Origin: Comamonadaceae bacterium
Lineage (GTDB): Bacteria; Pseudomonadota; Gammaproteobacteria; Burkholderiales; Burkholderiaceae_C
Direction of reading: 5' to 3'
Assembly (NCBI GenBank): GCA_947455145.1
Contig: CANGME010000008.1
Coordinates: 94,777 to 158,776 of the forward strand
Length of the DNA stretch: 64,000 nucleotides
Shown here: positions 32,001 to 47,000 of the stretch, piece after piece
Numbering within the stretch: position 1 is the first letter of the stretch
How the letters are laid out: the number at the start of each line of letters is the position of its first letter
Program-made: the position numbers and the translations under genes
Notes under the pieces: generated by a model
Told to the model about the DNA's origin: nothing
Database searches by the model: none
Seen by the model: only the letters and a program-made list of their open reading frames with translations

Positions 32001-35000
32001 CGTGTTCACCTTGAACCCCTTGGCCAAGTTTCATAACGGGGACGCGGTGCTGGCCTTGGATGTCAAACACTCGTTTGACCAACTTACCTCCAAAGAAGCC
32101 GCCCCCCAGTACCGCACGATTTTTGGCGAGATCAGCGGCGTGACGGTGCTGAGCGAGCGAGCCGTTCGTTTTGATTTCAAGCGGGTTAATGCGGAGTTGC
32201 CTTTGATTGCGGGCAGCCTGCCCGTGTTCAGTCACAAATGGGGCGAGGTGAACGGGGTACGCAAGCCGTTGGACAAGATCGTGACCGACACCCCCCTAGG
32301 CAGCGGCCCCTACCGCATTGGCAAGGTTAATTTTGGCAAAGACATCAGCTACGAGCGCGATGCAGGCTACTGGGCGCGTGACTTGAATGTGCGCCGGGGC
32401 CTGTTCAACTTTGACCGCATCACCTACAAAATCTACAAGGACAACACGGCCCAGCTTGAGGCCTTTAAGGCCGGTGAGTTTGACTTCATCCAGGCATTCA
32501 TCGCGCGTGAATGGGCGCGCGCCTACAGCGGGCGGGCATTTGATTCGGGGGTGCTGATTAAAAAAGAGCTCAAGCACGGCAACGCGGGTGATTTTCAGGG
32601 CTTTCAGTTCAACACCCGGCACGAAAAATTCCAGGACGTTCGCGTGCGCCAGGCGATTGGCCTGGCCATGGATTTTGAGTGGCTCAATCGCCAGCTTTTC
32701 TACAACGCCTACACGCGGGTGCGCGGCTATTTTGTGGGCAGTGATTTTGAAGCCAAAGGCATGCCAACTGTGGACGAGCTGAAGTTGCTGGAGCCCTTGC
32801 GCGCAATGTTGCCCGCCGAAGTGTTTACCCAAGCTGTGCCGCAACCTCCGGTGACTAGCCTGGATCCCACATCGGGCCACACCCTGCGAGACAACCTGCG
32901 CAAGGCAAGGGATCTGCTGGCCCAGGCCGGTTGGACCTACCGCGACGGTGCGTTGCGCAACGCGAAGGGGGATGCTTTTTCCATCGAATTTTTAGACAAC
33001 TCCGGCTCTATGGGCCGCGTGGTGACGCCGTATGCCAAGAACCTGGAGAAGTTGGGGTTCGAGGTGAACTACAAGGTCATCGACTACGCCATTCTGCAAA
33101 AACGCCTTGATGTGTTTGACTTTGAATTTATCAGCAACCGCATTGTCGGCAGCGAAGCACCGGGCACGGAGTTGCTGGAGCGCTTTGGCTCCAAGGCCGC
33201 TGATTCGGAAGGGTCAAGCAACGTCATTGGCCTGAAAAGCCCGGCGGTAGATGCTTTGCTAGACCGCATCATGTCGGCCAAAACCCGACCTGAGTTGGTG
33301 GCGCGCGTGCAGGCGCTAGACCGGGTTTTGCGCCACGGCCATTACGCGGTGCCGCACTGGTACAGCAGCGTGCACCGGGTGGCTTACCGTGCGGGCTTGT
33401 TTGAGCAAGCAGCGGTCACGCCGCGCTACTACCAGCCGGAGGCTTGGGTCACCTCTACCTGGTGGGCCTCAGCGGCCAATTTGAAGAAAGCCCCCTGAAC
33501 ATGTTGGCCTACATTCTCAAACGCTTGTTGTTGATGGTGCCCACGCTGTTGGGCGTGCTGCTGTTGACCTTTGTGGTAATCCAGTTCGTGCCCGGCGGGC
33601 CGGTGGAGCAGATGGTGGCCCAGCTCCAGGGGCGAGACTCGGGCGGGGAGGGTGCTGCGGCCACGGGGGCGGGTTACCGGGGCCGTCAGGGCGTGGACGC
33701 GGCCCGCATTGCGGAGATCAAAGAGTTCTACGGATTTGACAAGCCGGCGCATGAGCGCTTCATCCAGATGCTGGGGCAGTTCTCGCGCTTTGACTTGGGC
33801 AAGAGTTTTTTCTACCCCAAGGACGTGTGGCAGTTGGTCAAGGAAAAATTACCCGTGTCCATCAGCTTGGGGCTGTGGACCTTTTTCCTCAGCTATGTCA
33901 TCTCCATTCCTTTGGGCATCGCCAAGGCGGTGCGTGCGGGCTCGCGCTTTGACACGTTCACCAGCCTGCTGGTGCTGGTGGGTTATGCCATACCGGGCTT
34001 TGTGCTGGGCGTGGCGCTGCTGGTGATTTTTGGCGGGCAGTTGCAGTGGTTCCCGCTGCGTGGCCTGACCTCCAGCAACTGGGAGGCTTTGAGCTGGGGT
34101 GCGAAAGTGACGGACTACCTCTGGCACATCACGCTGCCCGTCACGGCCAGCGTGCTGGGCTCCTTTGCGGTGACTACCATGCTGACCAAGAACGCGTTTT
34201 TGGAAGAGATTCGCAAGCAGTACGTACTAACGGCCCGTGCCAAAGGGCTGGAGGAGCGGCGCGTGCTGTGGAAGCATGTGTTTCGCAACGCGCTGATCCC
34301 GCTGGTGACAGGTTTTCCGGCCGCGTTCATTGGGGCATTTTTTGCGGGCTCTTTGTTGATCGAGACATTATTCTCTCTCGACGGCCTGGGTTTGCTGTCG
34401 TACGAATCGGTGATCCGTCGCGACTACCCGGTTGTGCTGGGCACGCTCTATCTGTTTACCTTGATCGGCTTGGTGACCAAGTTGATTTCTGACCTTTGTT
34501 ATGTCTGGGTGGATCCGCGTGTCAAGTTTGATTAAGCCCGCAACCGTTCGCCCTGAGCTTGTCGAAGGGGCTTCGACAAGCTCAGCCCGAACGGTTTCCC
34601 TATCCCCCTCACGCCGCGCCTGGCTGCGCTTCAAGCGCAATCGCCTCGGATTTTGGAGCTTGCTGCTGTTTTGCACCCTGTTCTTTGTGAGCCTGGGCGC
34701 TGAGCTGATCTCTAACGACAAGCCCCTGCTGGCCCGCTACAACGGCCAGTGGTACGCGCCCATTTTCAGCAACGTCCCGGAAACCGAATTTGGCGGCGAC
34801 TTCAAAACCCCCACCGACTTCCTTGACCCCTTCATCCAGGCCCAATTTGCCAAGCCCGGCAACTGGGCGCTTTACCCGCCCAATCCCTACCACCACAGCA
34901 CGCTCAACTACTTCGCCAAAGAGCCCAACCCCTCTGGCCCTTCAGCAGACAACTGGCTGGGCACGGACGACCGGGGGCGGGACGTGGTCGCGCGGCTGCT

Positions 35001-38000
35001 TTACGGCTTTCGCATTTCGGTGTTGTTTGCGCTGGCGCTGACGGTGATTGGGGTGGTTTTGGGCATCATTACCGGGGCGATTCAAGGCTTTTTTGGCGGT
35101 AAAACCGACCTATGGTTCCAGCGATTCATAGAGATATGGGGCTCCATGCCGGAGCTGTACTTGCTCATCATTTTTGCCGCCTTGTTTGACCCCAGCATTG
35201 GCCTGCTGCTGGCCCTGCTGAGCCTGTTTGGCTGGATGGGTTTGTCGGACTATGTGCGCGCTGAATTTTTGCGCAACCGGCAACTGGACTACGTGCGCGC
35301 CGCCCGCGCATTGGGCCTGTCTAACTGGCAAATCATTTGGCGACACCTCTTGCCCAATAGCCTGACGCCCGTGGTGACGTTTTTGCCCTTTCGCATGAGC
35401 GCGGCCATTTTGGCGCTGACCTCGCTGGACTTTCTCGGGCTGGGTGTGCCGCCCGGAACACCCTCATTGGGTGAGTTGCTGGCACAGGGCAAGAACAACA
35501 TTGACGCATGGTGGATTTCGCTCTCTACCTTTGCGCTGCTGGTGGTAACGCTGTTGTTGCTGACCTTCATGGGGGATGCATTGCGGGATGCGCTGGACCC
35601 CAGAAAGGCCGAAAAGTGAGTTCCACTCCCACCGTTCGGTCTGAGCCTGTCGAAGACCTCGCAAGCCCTTCGACGTGCTCAGGGCGAGCGGTCAATGGCC
35701 TACTACTGGATGTCAAAAACCTCAGCGTCTCGTTCGGCGACAAGGAGGTCGTCCACGACATCAACTTCAGCATTGCCCCGGGTGAGAAGCTGGCACTGGT
35801 GGGGGAGTCCGGCTCGGGCAAGACCATCACGGCTTTGAGTTTGCTGCGTTTGGTTCAGGACGCAAAAATCACTGGTGTTGCGAACTATTTTGGCTCGCAG
35901 CCTAATGAAGATGTGCGTGACCTGCTCTCAATTTCAGAGCGGTCATTGCGCGCCATCCGAGGTCAAGACATCGCCATGATCTTCCAGGAGCCTATGACGG
36001 CGCTGAACCCGCTGTTCACGGTGGGTGACCAGATTGCCGAGGTGCTGGAGCTCAAAATGGGCATGAGTAGCGCGCAGGCGCATCAACAGGCCATTCAGTT
36101 ACTGGCCGACACCGGCATCCCCGAGCCCGAGCGGCGCGTCAATGCTTTTGCCCACCAGCTCAGTGGTGGTCAGCGCCAGCGCGCCATGATCGCCATGGCT
36201 CTGGCCTGCCAGCCCAAATTGCTGCTGGCCGATGAGCCCACCACCGCGTTGGACGTGAGCCTGCGCGGCCAGATTCTGGATTTGCTCGACAGCTTGCAGA
36301 CGAAGTACGGCATGGCCGTGTTGATGATCACGCACGACCTCAATTTGGTGCGCCGTTTTGCCCAGCGCGTGATGGTGATGGAGAACGGCCACATCGTGGA
36401 GCAGGGGTTGGTGGCCGAGGTGTTTGCCAAGCCTCAGCACAGCTACACCCAGCGCCTGATCGACAGCAAGCCGGTGCGTGATGTGCTGGAGTTGCCTGCC
36501 CCAACCCATTCCGATACGCCCACGTTGCTACAGGCCCATGGTTTGCGCGTCACTTACCCAACCCCTTTGCCGGGCTGGCGCGGTTGGTTTTCTAAGGGGG
36601 CGTTTGTGGCGGTTCAAGACGCCGCATTCACCCTTGCGCCGGGTCAAACGCTGGGGGTGATTGGCGAGTCGGGTTCGGGCAAATCAACGCTGGCACTGGC
36701 CGCTTTGGGCTTGTTGCCATTTCAGGGTGAGTTGAAAGTGGCGGGGCAGGCCTGGGGTGTCAGTCAGTTGAGCAACCGGGCCTTGCGCAAGACAGTTCAG
36801 GTTGTGTTTCAAGACCCGTTTTCATCCCTGTCCCCGCGCCTGACGGTGGAAGAAATTGTGGGCGAAGGGCTACTGGTGCATGCGCCAACGCTGTCAACGC
36901 TGGAGCGGCAAGTGCGCGTCATCCGCGCGCTGGACGAGGTGGGCTTGACTGAGCTGCAATTCCCTGGCCTCTTGCAGCGCTACCCGCATGAGTTCTCGGG
37001 TGGGCAGCGCCAAAGGATCGCGATTGCGCGCGCGTTGATCGTCGAGCCCCAAGTCATCGTGCTGGACGAGCCGACCAGCGCGCTGGACGTGACCATTCAA
37101 AAACAAGTGCTGCAACTGCTCCAACGGCTGCAACGTGAGCGCGGCTTGAGTTACCTGCTCATCACCCACGATGTGGACGTGATTCGGGCCATGGCGCATG
37201 CGGTCATCGTGATGAAAGACGGTGAAATCGTGGAATCTGGCCCCCTTGCCCAGGTTCTGGACTTTCCTGCGCACGCCTACACCCGTACCCTGGTAGCTGC
37301 CACGCTTTAAACACCCACGGCCTTGTCGGAAAAGCCTTTTAAAACAAGGCACTTAGCCGCGATTTGAGGTACAATCCTCGCTTCACGACCAAACGGGCGG
37401 GTTTCTACCGCTCGTTTTTTTTGGTCGTTTGTTTTTCGATACGGCGCGTTGGACCTCTGGAGTTGGCATCTGTGGCATTGCAGGAAATTGTTGAGCAAAT
37501 CGTTGGTGGCCTGAACTACGACCTGGTGGAGATCAACCGATCCGCCGGTGGTTTGCTGCGCATCACGATCGACTTGCCCTGGACGCCTGAGCTGGCGGGG
37601 ATTGAGCAATTTGTGACGGTGGAAGACTGCGAAAAGGTAACGCGCCAGTTGCAGTTCGCGCTAGAGGTCGAGGCGATTGAGTATTCGCGGCTGGAGGTGT
37701 CTTCGCCGGGGATTGATAGGCCTTTGCGCCATGAGCAAGATTTTGAGCGCTTTGTGGGTCAGGTGATTGACCTCACGCTCAAAGCGCCCATGGGTGCGGC
37801 GGCGGCGGGGCAGGTCAGCGCCAGCCGCAAGAAGTTTCGCGGCACGCTGGAGCGTGTGGCGCAAGTTGAGGGTGCGGCCAATGTGGTGTGGCAAATCGTC
37901 TGGAGCGATGAGCCTGCGCCCAAGCCGGGGCAGCGGGTGAGCAAGAAGCGCGTAGCCCCGCCCTTGCAAGCTTTGGGTTTTACCCTGGATGAGTTGAAGG

Positions 38001-41000
38001 AGGCGCGCTTGGCGCCGCTGGTGAGTTTCAAGGGACGTGGCACAGGCAGTGCTGAGTAATTTTTGGTGGGGTTGAGGCTGGCGTTAAACGCTGCTTTGGC
38101 TTGTGATTGGCAATGGAGATTAAAGACATGAATCGCGAATTGTTGATGTTGGTAGAAGCTATTTCACGCGAAAAAAATGTAGAGCGTGATGTGGTGCTGG
38201 GCGCCGTTGAGGCGGCGCTGGCCCAGGCGACCAAAAAACTGTACCCCGGCGAGGTTGATATTCGCGTGGCGGTTGATCGCGACAGCGGCAATTACGAAAC
38301 TTTCCGCCGTTGGCACGTGGTTCCTGATGAGGCGGGTCTGCAGTTGCCAGAGCAAGAGATTTTGCTGTTTGAAGCCAAAGAGCAAATTCCTGACATCGAG
38401 GTGGACGAGTACATCGAAGAAACCATTGAGTCCATGCCCATCGGTCGCATTGGCGCGATGGCGGCCAAGCAGGTCATTCTGCAAAAAATCCGGGATGCTG
38501 AGCGCGAGATGCTGCTCAACGACTTTATGTCACGGGGTGACAAGATTTTTGTCGGCACGGTCAAGCGCATGGACAAGGGCGACATCATCGTGGAGAGCGG
38601 TCGCGTTGAAGGCCGTCTGCGCCGTGGCGAGATGATCCCCAAAGAAAACCTGCGCACCGGTGACCGCGTTCGCGCCATGATCATGGAGGTGGACTTGACG
38701 CTGCGCGGTGCGCCCATTGTTCTGTCCCGCTCGGCCCCTGAGTTCATGATTGAGCTGTTCCGTCAAGAAGTGCCCGAAATCGAGCAAGGCTTGTTGGAGA
38801 TCAAATCTTGCGCTCGTGACCCTGGTTCACGCGCCAAAATCGCTGTGCTCTCACACGACAAACGCGTTGACCCGATTGGCACTTGTGTTGGCGTGCGAGG
38901 CACCCGTGTCAATGGCGTCACCAATGAGTTGGCCGGTGAGCGCGTGGACATCGTTCTGTGGAGCGAAGACCCAGCCCAGTTTGTGATTGGTGCATTGGCC
39001 CCTGCCAATGTGTCGTCCATCGTCGTGGACGAAGAGCGCCACGCCATGGATGTGGTGGTGGACGAAGAAAACCTGGCGATTGCGATTGGCCGTGGTGGTC
39101 AAAATGTGCGTCTGGCCTCTGAGCTGACGGGTTGGAAGATCAACATCATGGACGCGGCCGAGTCGGCCAAGAAGCAGTCCGATGAAACCGGTTCGATTCG
39201 CGAACTGTTCATGGAAAAACTCGATGTCGATGAAGAAATTGCCGATATCCTGATTTCTGAGGGCTTTACCAGCCTGGAAGAGATCGCCTATGTGCCTCTG
39301 CAAGAGATGCTGGAGATCGAGAGCTTCGATGAGGACACGGTTGACGAATTGCGCACCCGCGCCAAAGATGCTCTGTTGACCATGGAAATTGCGCGTGAAG
39401 AAGTGGTTGAAGAGGGCACGCAGGATCTGCGCGACCTGGAGGGCTTGACGCCGGAGTTGTTCGCGAAGCTGTCAGAGAACAACATCCATACCCTGGATGA
39501 CTTGGCTGATCTGGCGGTGGATGAGCTTACCGACATCACCGGCCAGTCAGAGGAAGAGGCCAAGACCTTGATCATGAAGGCGCGCGCACATTGGTTTACC
39601 GATGACGCTGCTCCTCAAGCGTAATTGTTATGAAAACAAAATTTAAGTAAAGGCCAGCAATTGCCCTCAGGGCTTGTTATGCCGTAGCCAAAGGTTATCC
39701 CCCAAATGTCCAGTACGACCGTTTCCGAATTTGCCACCGAACTCAAGAAGTCTCCCGAGACGCTGCTTGAGCAGCTGAAGTCAGCAGGTGTCGCCAAGGC
39801 GGCTGCTTCTGATGTCTTGACCGAGTCAGACAAACAGCACTTGCTGAGCTACTTGCAGGCCAGCCATGGCACGGCTAGCCCTGAGCGCAAGAAGATCACG
39901 CTGGTCAAAAAATCGACCAGTGAAATCAAGCAGGCGGATTCGACCGGTAAGGTTAGAACCATCGTGGTTGAAAAGCGCAAGCAGCGCACCTTTATTCGCC
40001 GCGATGAGGATGTTGAATCGGGTGAGGCAGTGTCTGCTGTATCTGCTGCTTCGGTAGAGCCCGTTGAGGTCATCTCAGTGCCGGAAGTGCAAGGTGAAGC
40101 CTCGTCCGCTCCTGTCATTGATCATGCAGAACTGGCCCGCCGCGAGGAAGAGGCCCGCCGTCAAGCTGAATTCATTCGCCGCCAGGAAGAAGAGCTGGTA
40201 GAGCGCCGTCGCCAACGCGAAGAGCAAGAGTCGCGCGAACGCGAAGCCGCTGAGAAGGCTGCAGCTACGGCGCTCGCTGCTGAAGAAGCTCAAAAAGCAA
40301 AAACCAAGGAAACACCCTCTACTCAAGAGGCTGAGGCAGCTGCTGCCGCGCTGAGCGAAGCCAAGGCCAAGGCCGTGCTGGATGCGCGTCAAAAAGCGAT
40401 TGCCGATTCGAAGGCGCGTGCCGACGAAGAAGCCTCACGCGCCGCTGACCTGAACGACCGTCGTCGCAAAGCCGAAGCGGAAGCTGCGGCCATTCGCACG
40501 ATGATGTCGTCACCTGCTAAAAAAGCTCCGGTAATCAAAAAAGAAGAGCCCAAAGCTGTTGCCAAGGCCGCTGATGCCGCTAAGGGCGGCATGAAAGGTA
40601 CATTGCACAAGCCGGCAGCGGGAACTGGCGCGGCCAAACCTGCAGCAGCCGGTGCTGGAGCAGGTGCTGCAGGTGCTGGCAAGGAAGTTAAATCAGCCAA
40701 GCTGTCGTCCAGCTGGGCCGGTGACCCCGCTAAGAAGAAAGCCATACCTACACGCGGTGACACCAGTGGTGGCGTGGGTCGTGGCAGTTGGCGCGGTGGT
40801 CCGCGAGGCAAGCGCGGTGATGATCGAAATCATCACGATCATTCCGTTCAGGCTGCGCCAGTTGAGGCGCGAGTTTTGGACGTGCACGTTCCCGAAACAA
40901 TCACCGTATCTGAGCTCGCCCACAAGATGGCTGTGAAGGCCTCTGAGGTCATCAAACACTTGATGAAGCTGGGCCAGATGGTCACCATCAACCAGTCGTT

Positions 41001-44000
41001 GGACCAAGACACCGCCATGATTGTGGTGGAAGAAATGGGCCACAAAGCCATCGTGGCCGCGTTGGATGATGCAGAAGCATTTACCGACGAAGAAGTCTCC
41101 CAACAGCACGCAGAGTCATTGCCGCGCGCTCCTGTGGTCACCGTCATGGGCCACGTGGATCACGGCAAGACATCGCTGCTGGATTACATCCGCCGTGCCA
41201 AGGTGGCTTCCGGCGAAGCTGGTGGTATCACCCAGCACATTGGTGCCTATCACGTGGAGACACCACGCGGCATGATCTCCTTCCTCGACACCCCCGGCCA
41301 CGAGGCGTTTACCGCCATGCGTGCCCGAGGTGCCAAGGCGACTGACATTGTGATTTTGGTGGTGGCCGCTGATGACGGCGTGATGCCGCAGACCAAAGAG
41401 GCCATCAAGCACGCCAAGGCGGCAGGTGTCCCCATCGTGGTTGCTATCAACAAAATCGACAAACCCGATGCCAAATCAGACCGTGTGCGCCAAGAACTGG
41501 TCGTTGAAGAAGTCGTACCTGAAGAATTTGGTGGCGACTCACCCTTTGTGGAAGTCTCGGCCAAGACGGGACAGGGCATTGACGCCTTGCTAGAGCAGGT
41601 TCTGCTGCAAGCCGAGGTGTTGGAACTTCGTGCGCCGGTGGAGGCAATGGCCAAGGGCTTGGTTATTGAAGCGCGTCTGGACAAAGGCAAGGGCCCTGTG
41701 GCCACCGTGCTGGTGCAGTCCGGCACGCTCAAGGCGGGTGATATTGTGTTGGCAGGCCAGACCTTTGGCCGCATTCGCGCCATGCTGGATGAAAACGGCA
41801 AGCCGATCAAGACGGCTGGACCGTCTATCCCGGTTGAAATTCAGGGCCTGACCGAAGTACCGCAAGCCGGTGATGATTTCATGGTTATGAGCGATGAGCG
41901 CCGTGCTCGTGAGATCGCCACCTACCGTGCTGGCAAGTTCCGCAACACCAAGTTGGCCAAGCAGCAAGCCGCCAAGTTGGAGAACATGTTCACTGACATT
42001 AGCGCAGGCGAAGTCAAGATGTTGCCCATCATCATCAAGGCCGACGTACAAGGTTCGCAAGAAGCTTTGGCGCAGTCGCTGCTCAAGTTGTCGACCGATG
42101 AGGTCAAAGTGCAACTGGTGTACGCCGCTGTGGGCGCGATCAGTGAGTCGGACGTTAATTTGGCCATTGCCTCCAAGGCGGTGATCATTGGCTTCAACTC
42201 CCGCGCCGACGCGGGTGCGCGAAAATTGGCCGAGCACAATGGCGTTGACATCCGTTACTACAGCATCATTTATGACGCGGTGGACGAACTTAAAGTTGCC
42301 ATGTCCGGCATGCTTACGCCTGACAAGCGCGAAGAGGTCATTGGCGTGGCCGAGATTCGTCAGGTGTTCAAGGTCAGCAAGATCGGCTCGATTGCCGGTT
42401 GTATGGTCACCTCGGGCATGGTGCGTCGCAGTGCCAAGTTGCGCTTGCTGCGCAACAACATGGTCATCTTCACGGGTGAGCTGGAGTCGCTCAAGCGCTT
42501 CAAGGACGACGTGCGCGAAGTTAAAGAGAACTTCGAGTGCGGCTTGAACATCAAAGGCTACAACGACATCAATGAGGGTGATCAGTTGGAGTTCTTTGAG
42601 ATCAAAGAAGTGGCGCGTACGCTGTAAATCGAGATTGCTATTTTGCGTAAAGCTTCCAGTACACCCAATCGCAGCTTCAAGGTTGCCGACCAGATTCAAC
42701 GTGATCTGGCAGACTTGATCTCGCGCGAGTTGAAAGATCCGCGTGTGGGCATGGTCACCATCCAGGCGGTGGAGGTGACGCCCGACTACGCCCATGCCAA
42801 GGTGTTTTACAGCCTGCTTAACGGTGACCCAGAGCAGACCACTCAAGGTCTGAATGCAGCAGCAGGCTTTTTGCGCAGTGGCTTGTTCAAGCGCTTGCAC
42901 ATCCACACCGTGCCAACACTCCATTTTGTGTTTGACCGCACCACAGAGCGTGCTGCGGACATGAACGCACTGATCGCGAAAGCGGTCTCATCCCGAGCCA
43001 AAGAGGACTAGCCATGCAAGAGTCGCGCACACGGGTGCTGCGGCGCCCTGTGCACGGGGTGTTGCTGCTAGATAAACCACTGGGACTGTCGAGTAACCAG
43101 GCTTTGCAAAAAGCCAAGTGGTTACTGCGCGCCGACAAGGCCGGCCACACTGGCACGCTTGATCCCTTGGCTACGGGTGTGTTGCCCCTCTGTTTTGGTG
43201 CAGCCACCAAATTCAGCCAGATGCATCTGGATGCGGACAAAACCTATGAAGCTACAGCACGCCTGGGCATTAAAACCAGCACGGGTGATGCCGAGGGCGA
43301 GGTCATTGAAGAGCGTCCTGTTAACTTGAGTGAAGAGGCCGTGGCCGAAGTCGCCCAGCGTTTCACCGGGCCAATTCAGCAAGTGCCCCCCATGCACAGC
43401 GCCCTCAAGAAAGACGGCAAGGCTTTGTACGAGTACGCGCGAGCAGGTATAGAGATTGAACGGGAAGCCCGTAACGTCACCATTTACTCGCTAAAAGCGG
43501 CTAAAGACCTTTCACAAACGGAACAAGTAGCTATCAAATTGAGGGTTACTTGCAGCAAGGGAACCTACATCCGCACCCTGGCAGAAGACATGGGCGAGGC
43601 CCTGGGCTGCGGCGCACACCTGACCGCTTTGCGCCGCACCGCGACGGGTAATTTTGATGAGTCGCAGTGCGTCACGCTCGATGCGCTGACCGCCATGAGC
43701 GAAGACGAGCGCATGGCCTGCCTGCTGCCTGTGGACGCGCTGCTGGCCGATCACACGCCTGTCACATTGGACAGCGAAAATGCAGGCCGGTTCTTAAGCG
43801 GCGTACGCCGCCGCGGCGCTTGGGCTGATGCTGAACGCATTGCTGTGTACGCGGATAAACCCCGCGCTTTGCTGGGCACTGCCCACATCACGGCAGGCGA
43901 ATTAATACCAGGGCGATTGTTGAGCCCGATTGAAATACAACAAATCCTGACTTCTTGCGGGACAGACCGCAGCGACACGGCCACAAGCCCTGTCGTCAAC

Positions 44001-44038
44001 CTTTTAGAAAGTGAAACATGAGCCATAAACAAATCCGC

Positions 44039-44070
<32 letters not shown>

Positions 44071-47000
44071 CAAAACCACCATGGTCGATCAACTGCTGCG
44101 CCAGTCCGGCACCTTTGCCGATCATGAAAAAGTCGTTGACACCGTGATGGACAACAACGCCATTGAGAAAGAACGTGGCATCACGATTTTGGCCAAGAAC
44201 TGCGCTGTGACCTGGGAAGGCACGCACATCAACATCGTTGACACCCCCGGCCACGCCGACTTTGGTGGTGAAGTGGAGCGCGCGCTGTCCATGGTGGACG
44301 GTGTGGTTCTGCTGATCGACGCACAAGAAGGCCCCATGCCCCAGACCCGATTTGTGACCAAAAAAGCCTTGGCCTTAGGTTTGAAGCCTATTCTGGTTGT
44401 GAACAAAGTGGACAAGCCCGGTGCACGCCCTGACTTCGTGGTCAACGCCGCATTCGACTTGTTCGACAAGCTCGGCGCCACCGATGAGCAGCTCGATTTC
44501 CCCGTGGTTTATGCCTCCGGCATCAACGGCTGGTCGTCCATGGAAGAGGGTGAACCCGGTGAGCAGTGGGGTCCTGACATGTCGGCGTTGTTCAACACCG
44601 TGCTCAAGCACGTGCCCGCCCAAAAGGGTGATCCGGCTGCACCCTTGCAGTTGCAAATTTCTGCGCTGGACTTCTCCACTTTTGTGGGCCGCATTGGCGT
44701 GGGCCGTATCAGCCAGGGCACGATCAAGCCCATGATGGACGTGGTGGTGATGGAAGGTCCTGATGGCAAGCCTGTCAAAGGCCGCGTCAACCAGGTTTTG
44801 ACTTTCCAAGGTCTGGAGCGCGTGCAGGCTACCGAAGCGGGCCCTGGTGAAATCGTGCTGATCAACGGCATTGCCGACATCGGTATTGGTGTGACCATCA
44901 CCGACCCGCTCAACCCAGCGCCACTGCCCATGCTCAAGGTGGATGAACCCACCTTGACGATGAATTTCTGCGTTAACACCAGCCCCTTGGCCGGTCGTGA
45001 AGGTAAGTACGTCACCAGCCGCCAGATTTGGGATCGTCTGCAAAAAGAGCTGCAACACAACGTGGCCTTGCGCGTCAAAGAAACTGATGAAGAAGGCATC
45101 TTTGAAGTCATGGGTCGCGGCGAATTGCACCTGACGATTTTGCTGGAAAACATGCGCCGCGAAGGCTTTGAGATGGCGGTGTCCAAACCCCGCGTTGTGA
45201 TGAAAGAGATCAACGGTGAGAAATACGAGCCTATCGAGTTGGCCACCGCCGACATCGAAGAGCAACATCAGGGCGGCGTGATGCAGGCCTTGGGCGAGCG
45301 CAAGGGTGACTTGGTGAACATGGAGCCGGACGGCCGAGGCCGTGTGCGCCTGGAGTACCGTATCCCCGCCCGTGGTCTGATTGGCTTCACCAACGAATTT
45401 TTGAACTTGACCCGCGGCTCTGGCCTGATCGCTAATATTTTCGACGGCTACGAGCCTCACAAGGGCGATATCGGCGGACGTAAAAACGGCGTGCTGATCT
45501 CCATGGACGCAGGTGAAATTTTCACCTACGCCCTGGGCAAGCTGGATGATCGTGGTCGCATGTTTGTGCGTGCCAATGACCCGGTTTACGAAGGCATGAT
45601 TGTCGGCATCCATAGCCGCGACAACGATCTGGTGGTCAATGCCACTCGCACCAAGCAGCTGACTAACTTCCGTGTCAGCGGCAAGGAAGATGCGATCAAG
45701 ATCACACCCCCGATTGAATGCACGCTGGAATACGGTGTGGAGTTCATTGAGGACGACGAGCTGGTCGAAATCACGCCTAAGTCCATTCGCCTGCGCAAGC
45801 GCTACTTGACCGAGAGCGAGCGCAAGCGCGCTGGCCGTTAAAGCCACGACCACCATCCTTGACCTCAACCCCAATGCACAGGCTCACAACAGACTGAGCC
45901 CCAGTGGGTTGGGGGAGGTTTCACCCGGTTGAGATCATGAAACTACGTCACGGCCAAGCGGTTGGCTTGATGGTGCTCGTGACGCTGATGTGGTCTATTG
46001 CGGGTGTGGTCACGCGCCAGCTAGAGCAGGCCCGCAGTTTTGAAGTCACCTTCTGGCGCAGCTTCTTCACGGTGATCTCTTTGTTGGTAATTCTGCCGCT
46101 TTGGCAGGGGCCCAGCGTGTGGCGTCGCATTCACTGGCGGCGAGGCTCGCTTTGGTTGTCTGGCCTGTGCTGGGCCATCATGTTCACGGCCTTTATGCTG
46201 GCTCTTACCCTGACGCTCGTTGCCAATGTGCTGGTGATGATGGCGGTGGGGCCGCTCTTGACTGCGCTGCTGGCGCGCGTCTTCATCGGCCAGCGTTTGC
46301 CGCTGCGCACCTGGGCTGCGATTCTTGTGGCAGGTGCGGGCATTGCCTGGATGTACGGCACGCAGATCGGGCAGGGGCCTAGCTCTGCCTTGTATGGGTC
46401 TCTGTTGGCCCTGTGCGTGCCCTTAGCGGCTGCCTTGCAGTGGACGCTGGTGCAGCGCAGTCAGGGCCAGGGCGAGGGCGAGGCCGTCGATCTGGTGCCC
46501 TCGGTGTTGCTGGGTGCGGCGCTGTCATCGTTGCTCACGCTGCCTTTGTCTCTGCCCTGGATCGCGACACGCACCGACATCGCTTGGCTGGCCTTGCTGG
46601 GTCTGGTGCAATTGGCCATCCCTTGCATATTGGCCATCATCTGCGCCCGAGTGCTCAAGGCGGCTGAGGTGTCTTTGTTAGCCTTGCTGGAGGTGGTGTT
46701 TGGCATCACCTTGGCTTGGTTGGGCGCGGGCGAGATGCCTGATGCCCGCGTGTTGGCGGGCGGCACTTTAGTGTTGGCCTCCTTGGTGGCCAATGAGAGT
46801 TTGGCTTGGAAGGAAAAAAATGTCTGACGTGATTGCTGAAGTGTCGGGTCGGGTGGGTTGCCTCACCCTGAATCGGCCCCGTGCGCTGAACGCGCTGTCT
46901 CTGCCCATGGTACGCAGCCTCACCGCCGCTTTGCTGGCTTGGCGGGACGACCCCCAGGTGCTGGCCGTGGCGATTCGCGGCATGGGCAAAGACGCAGCCA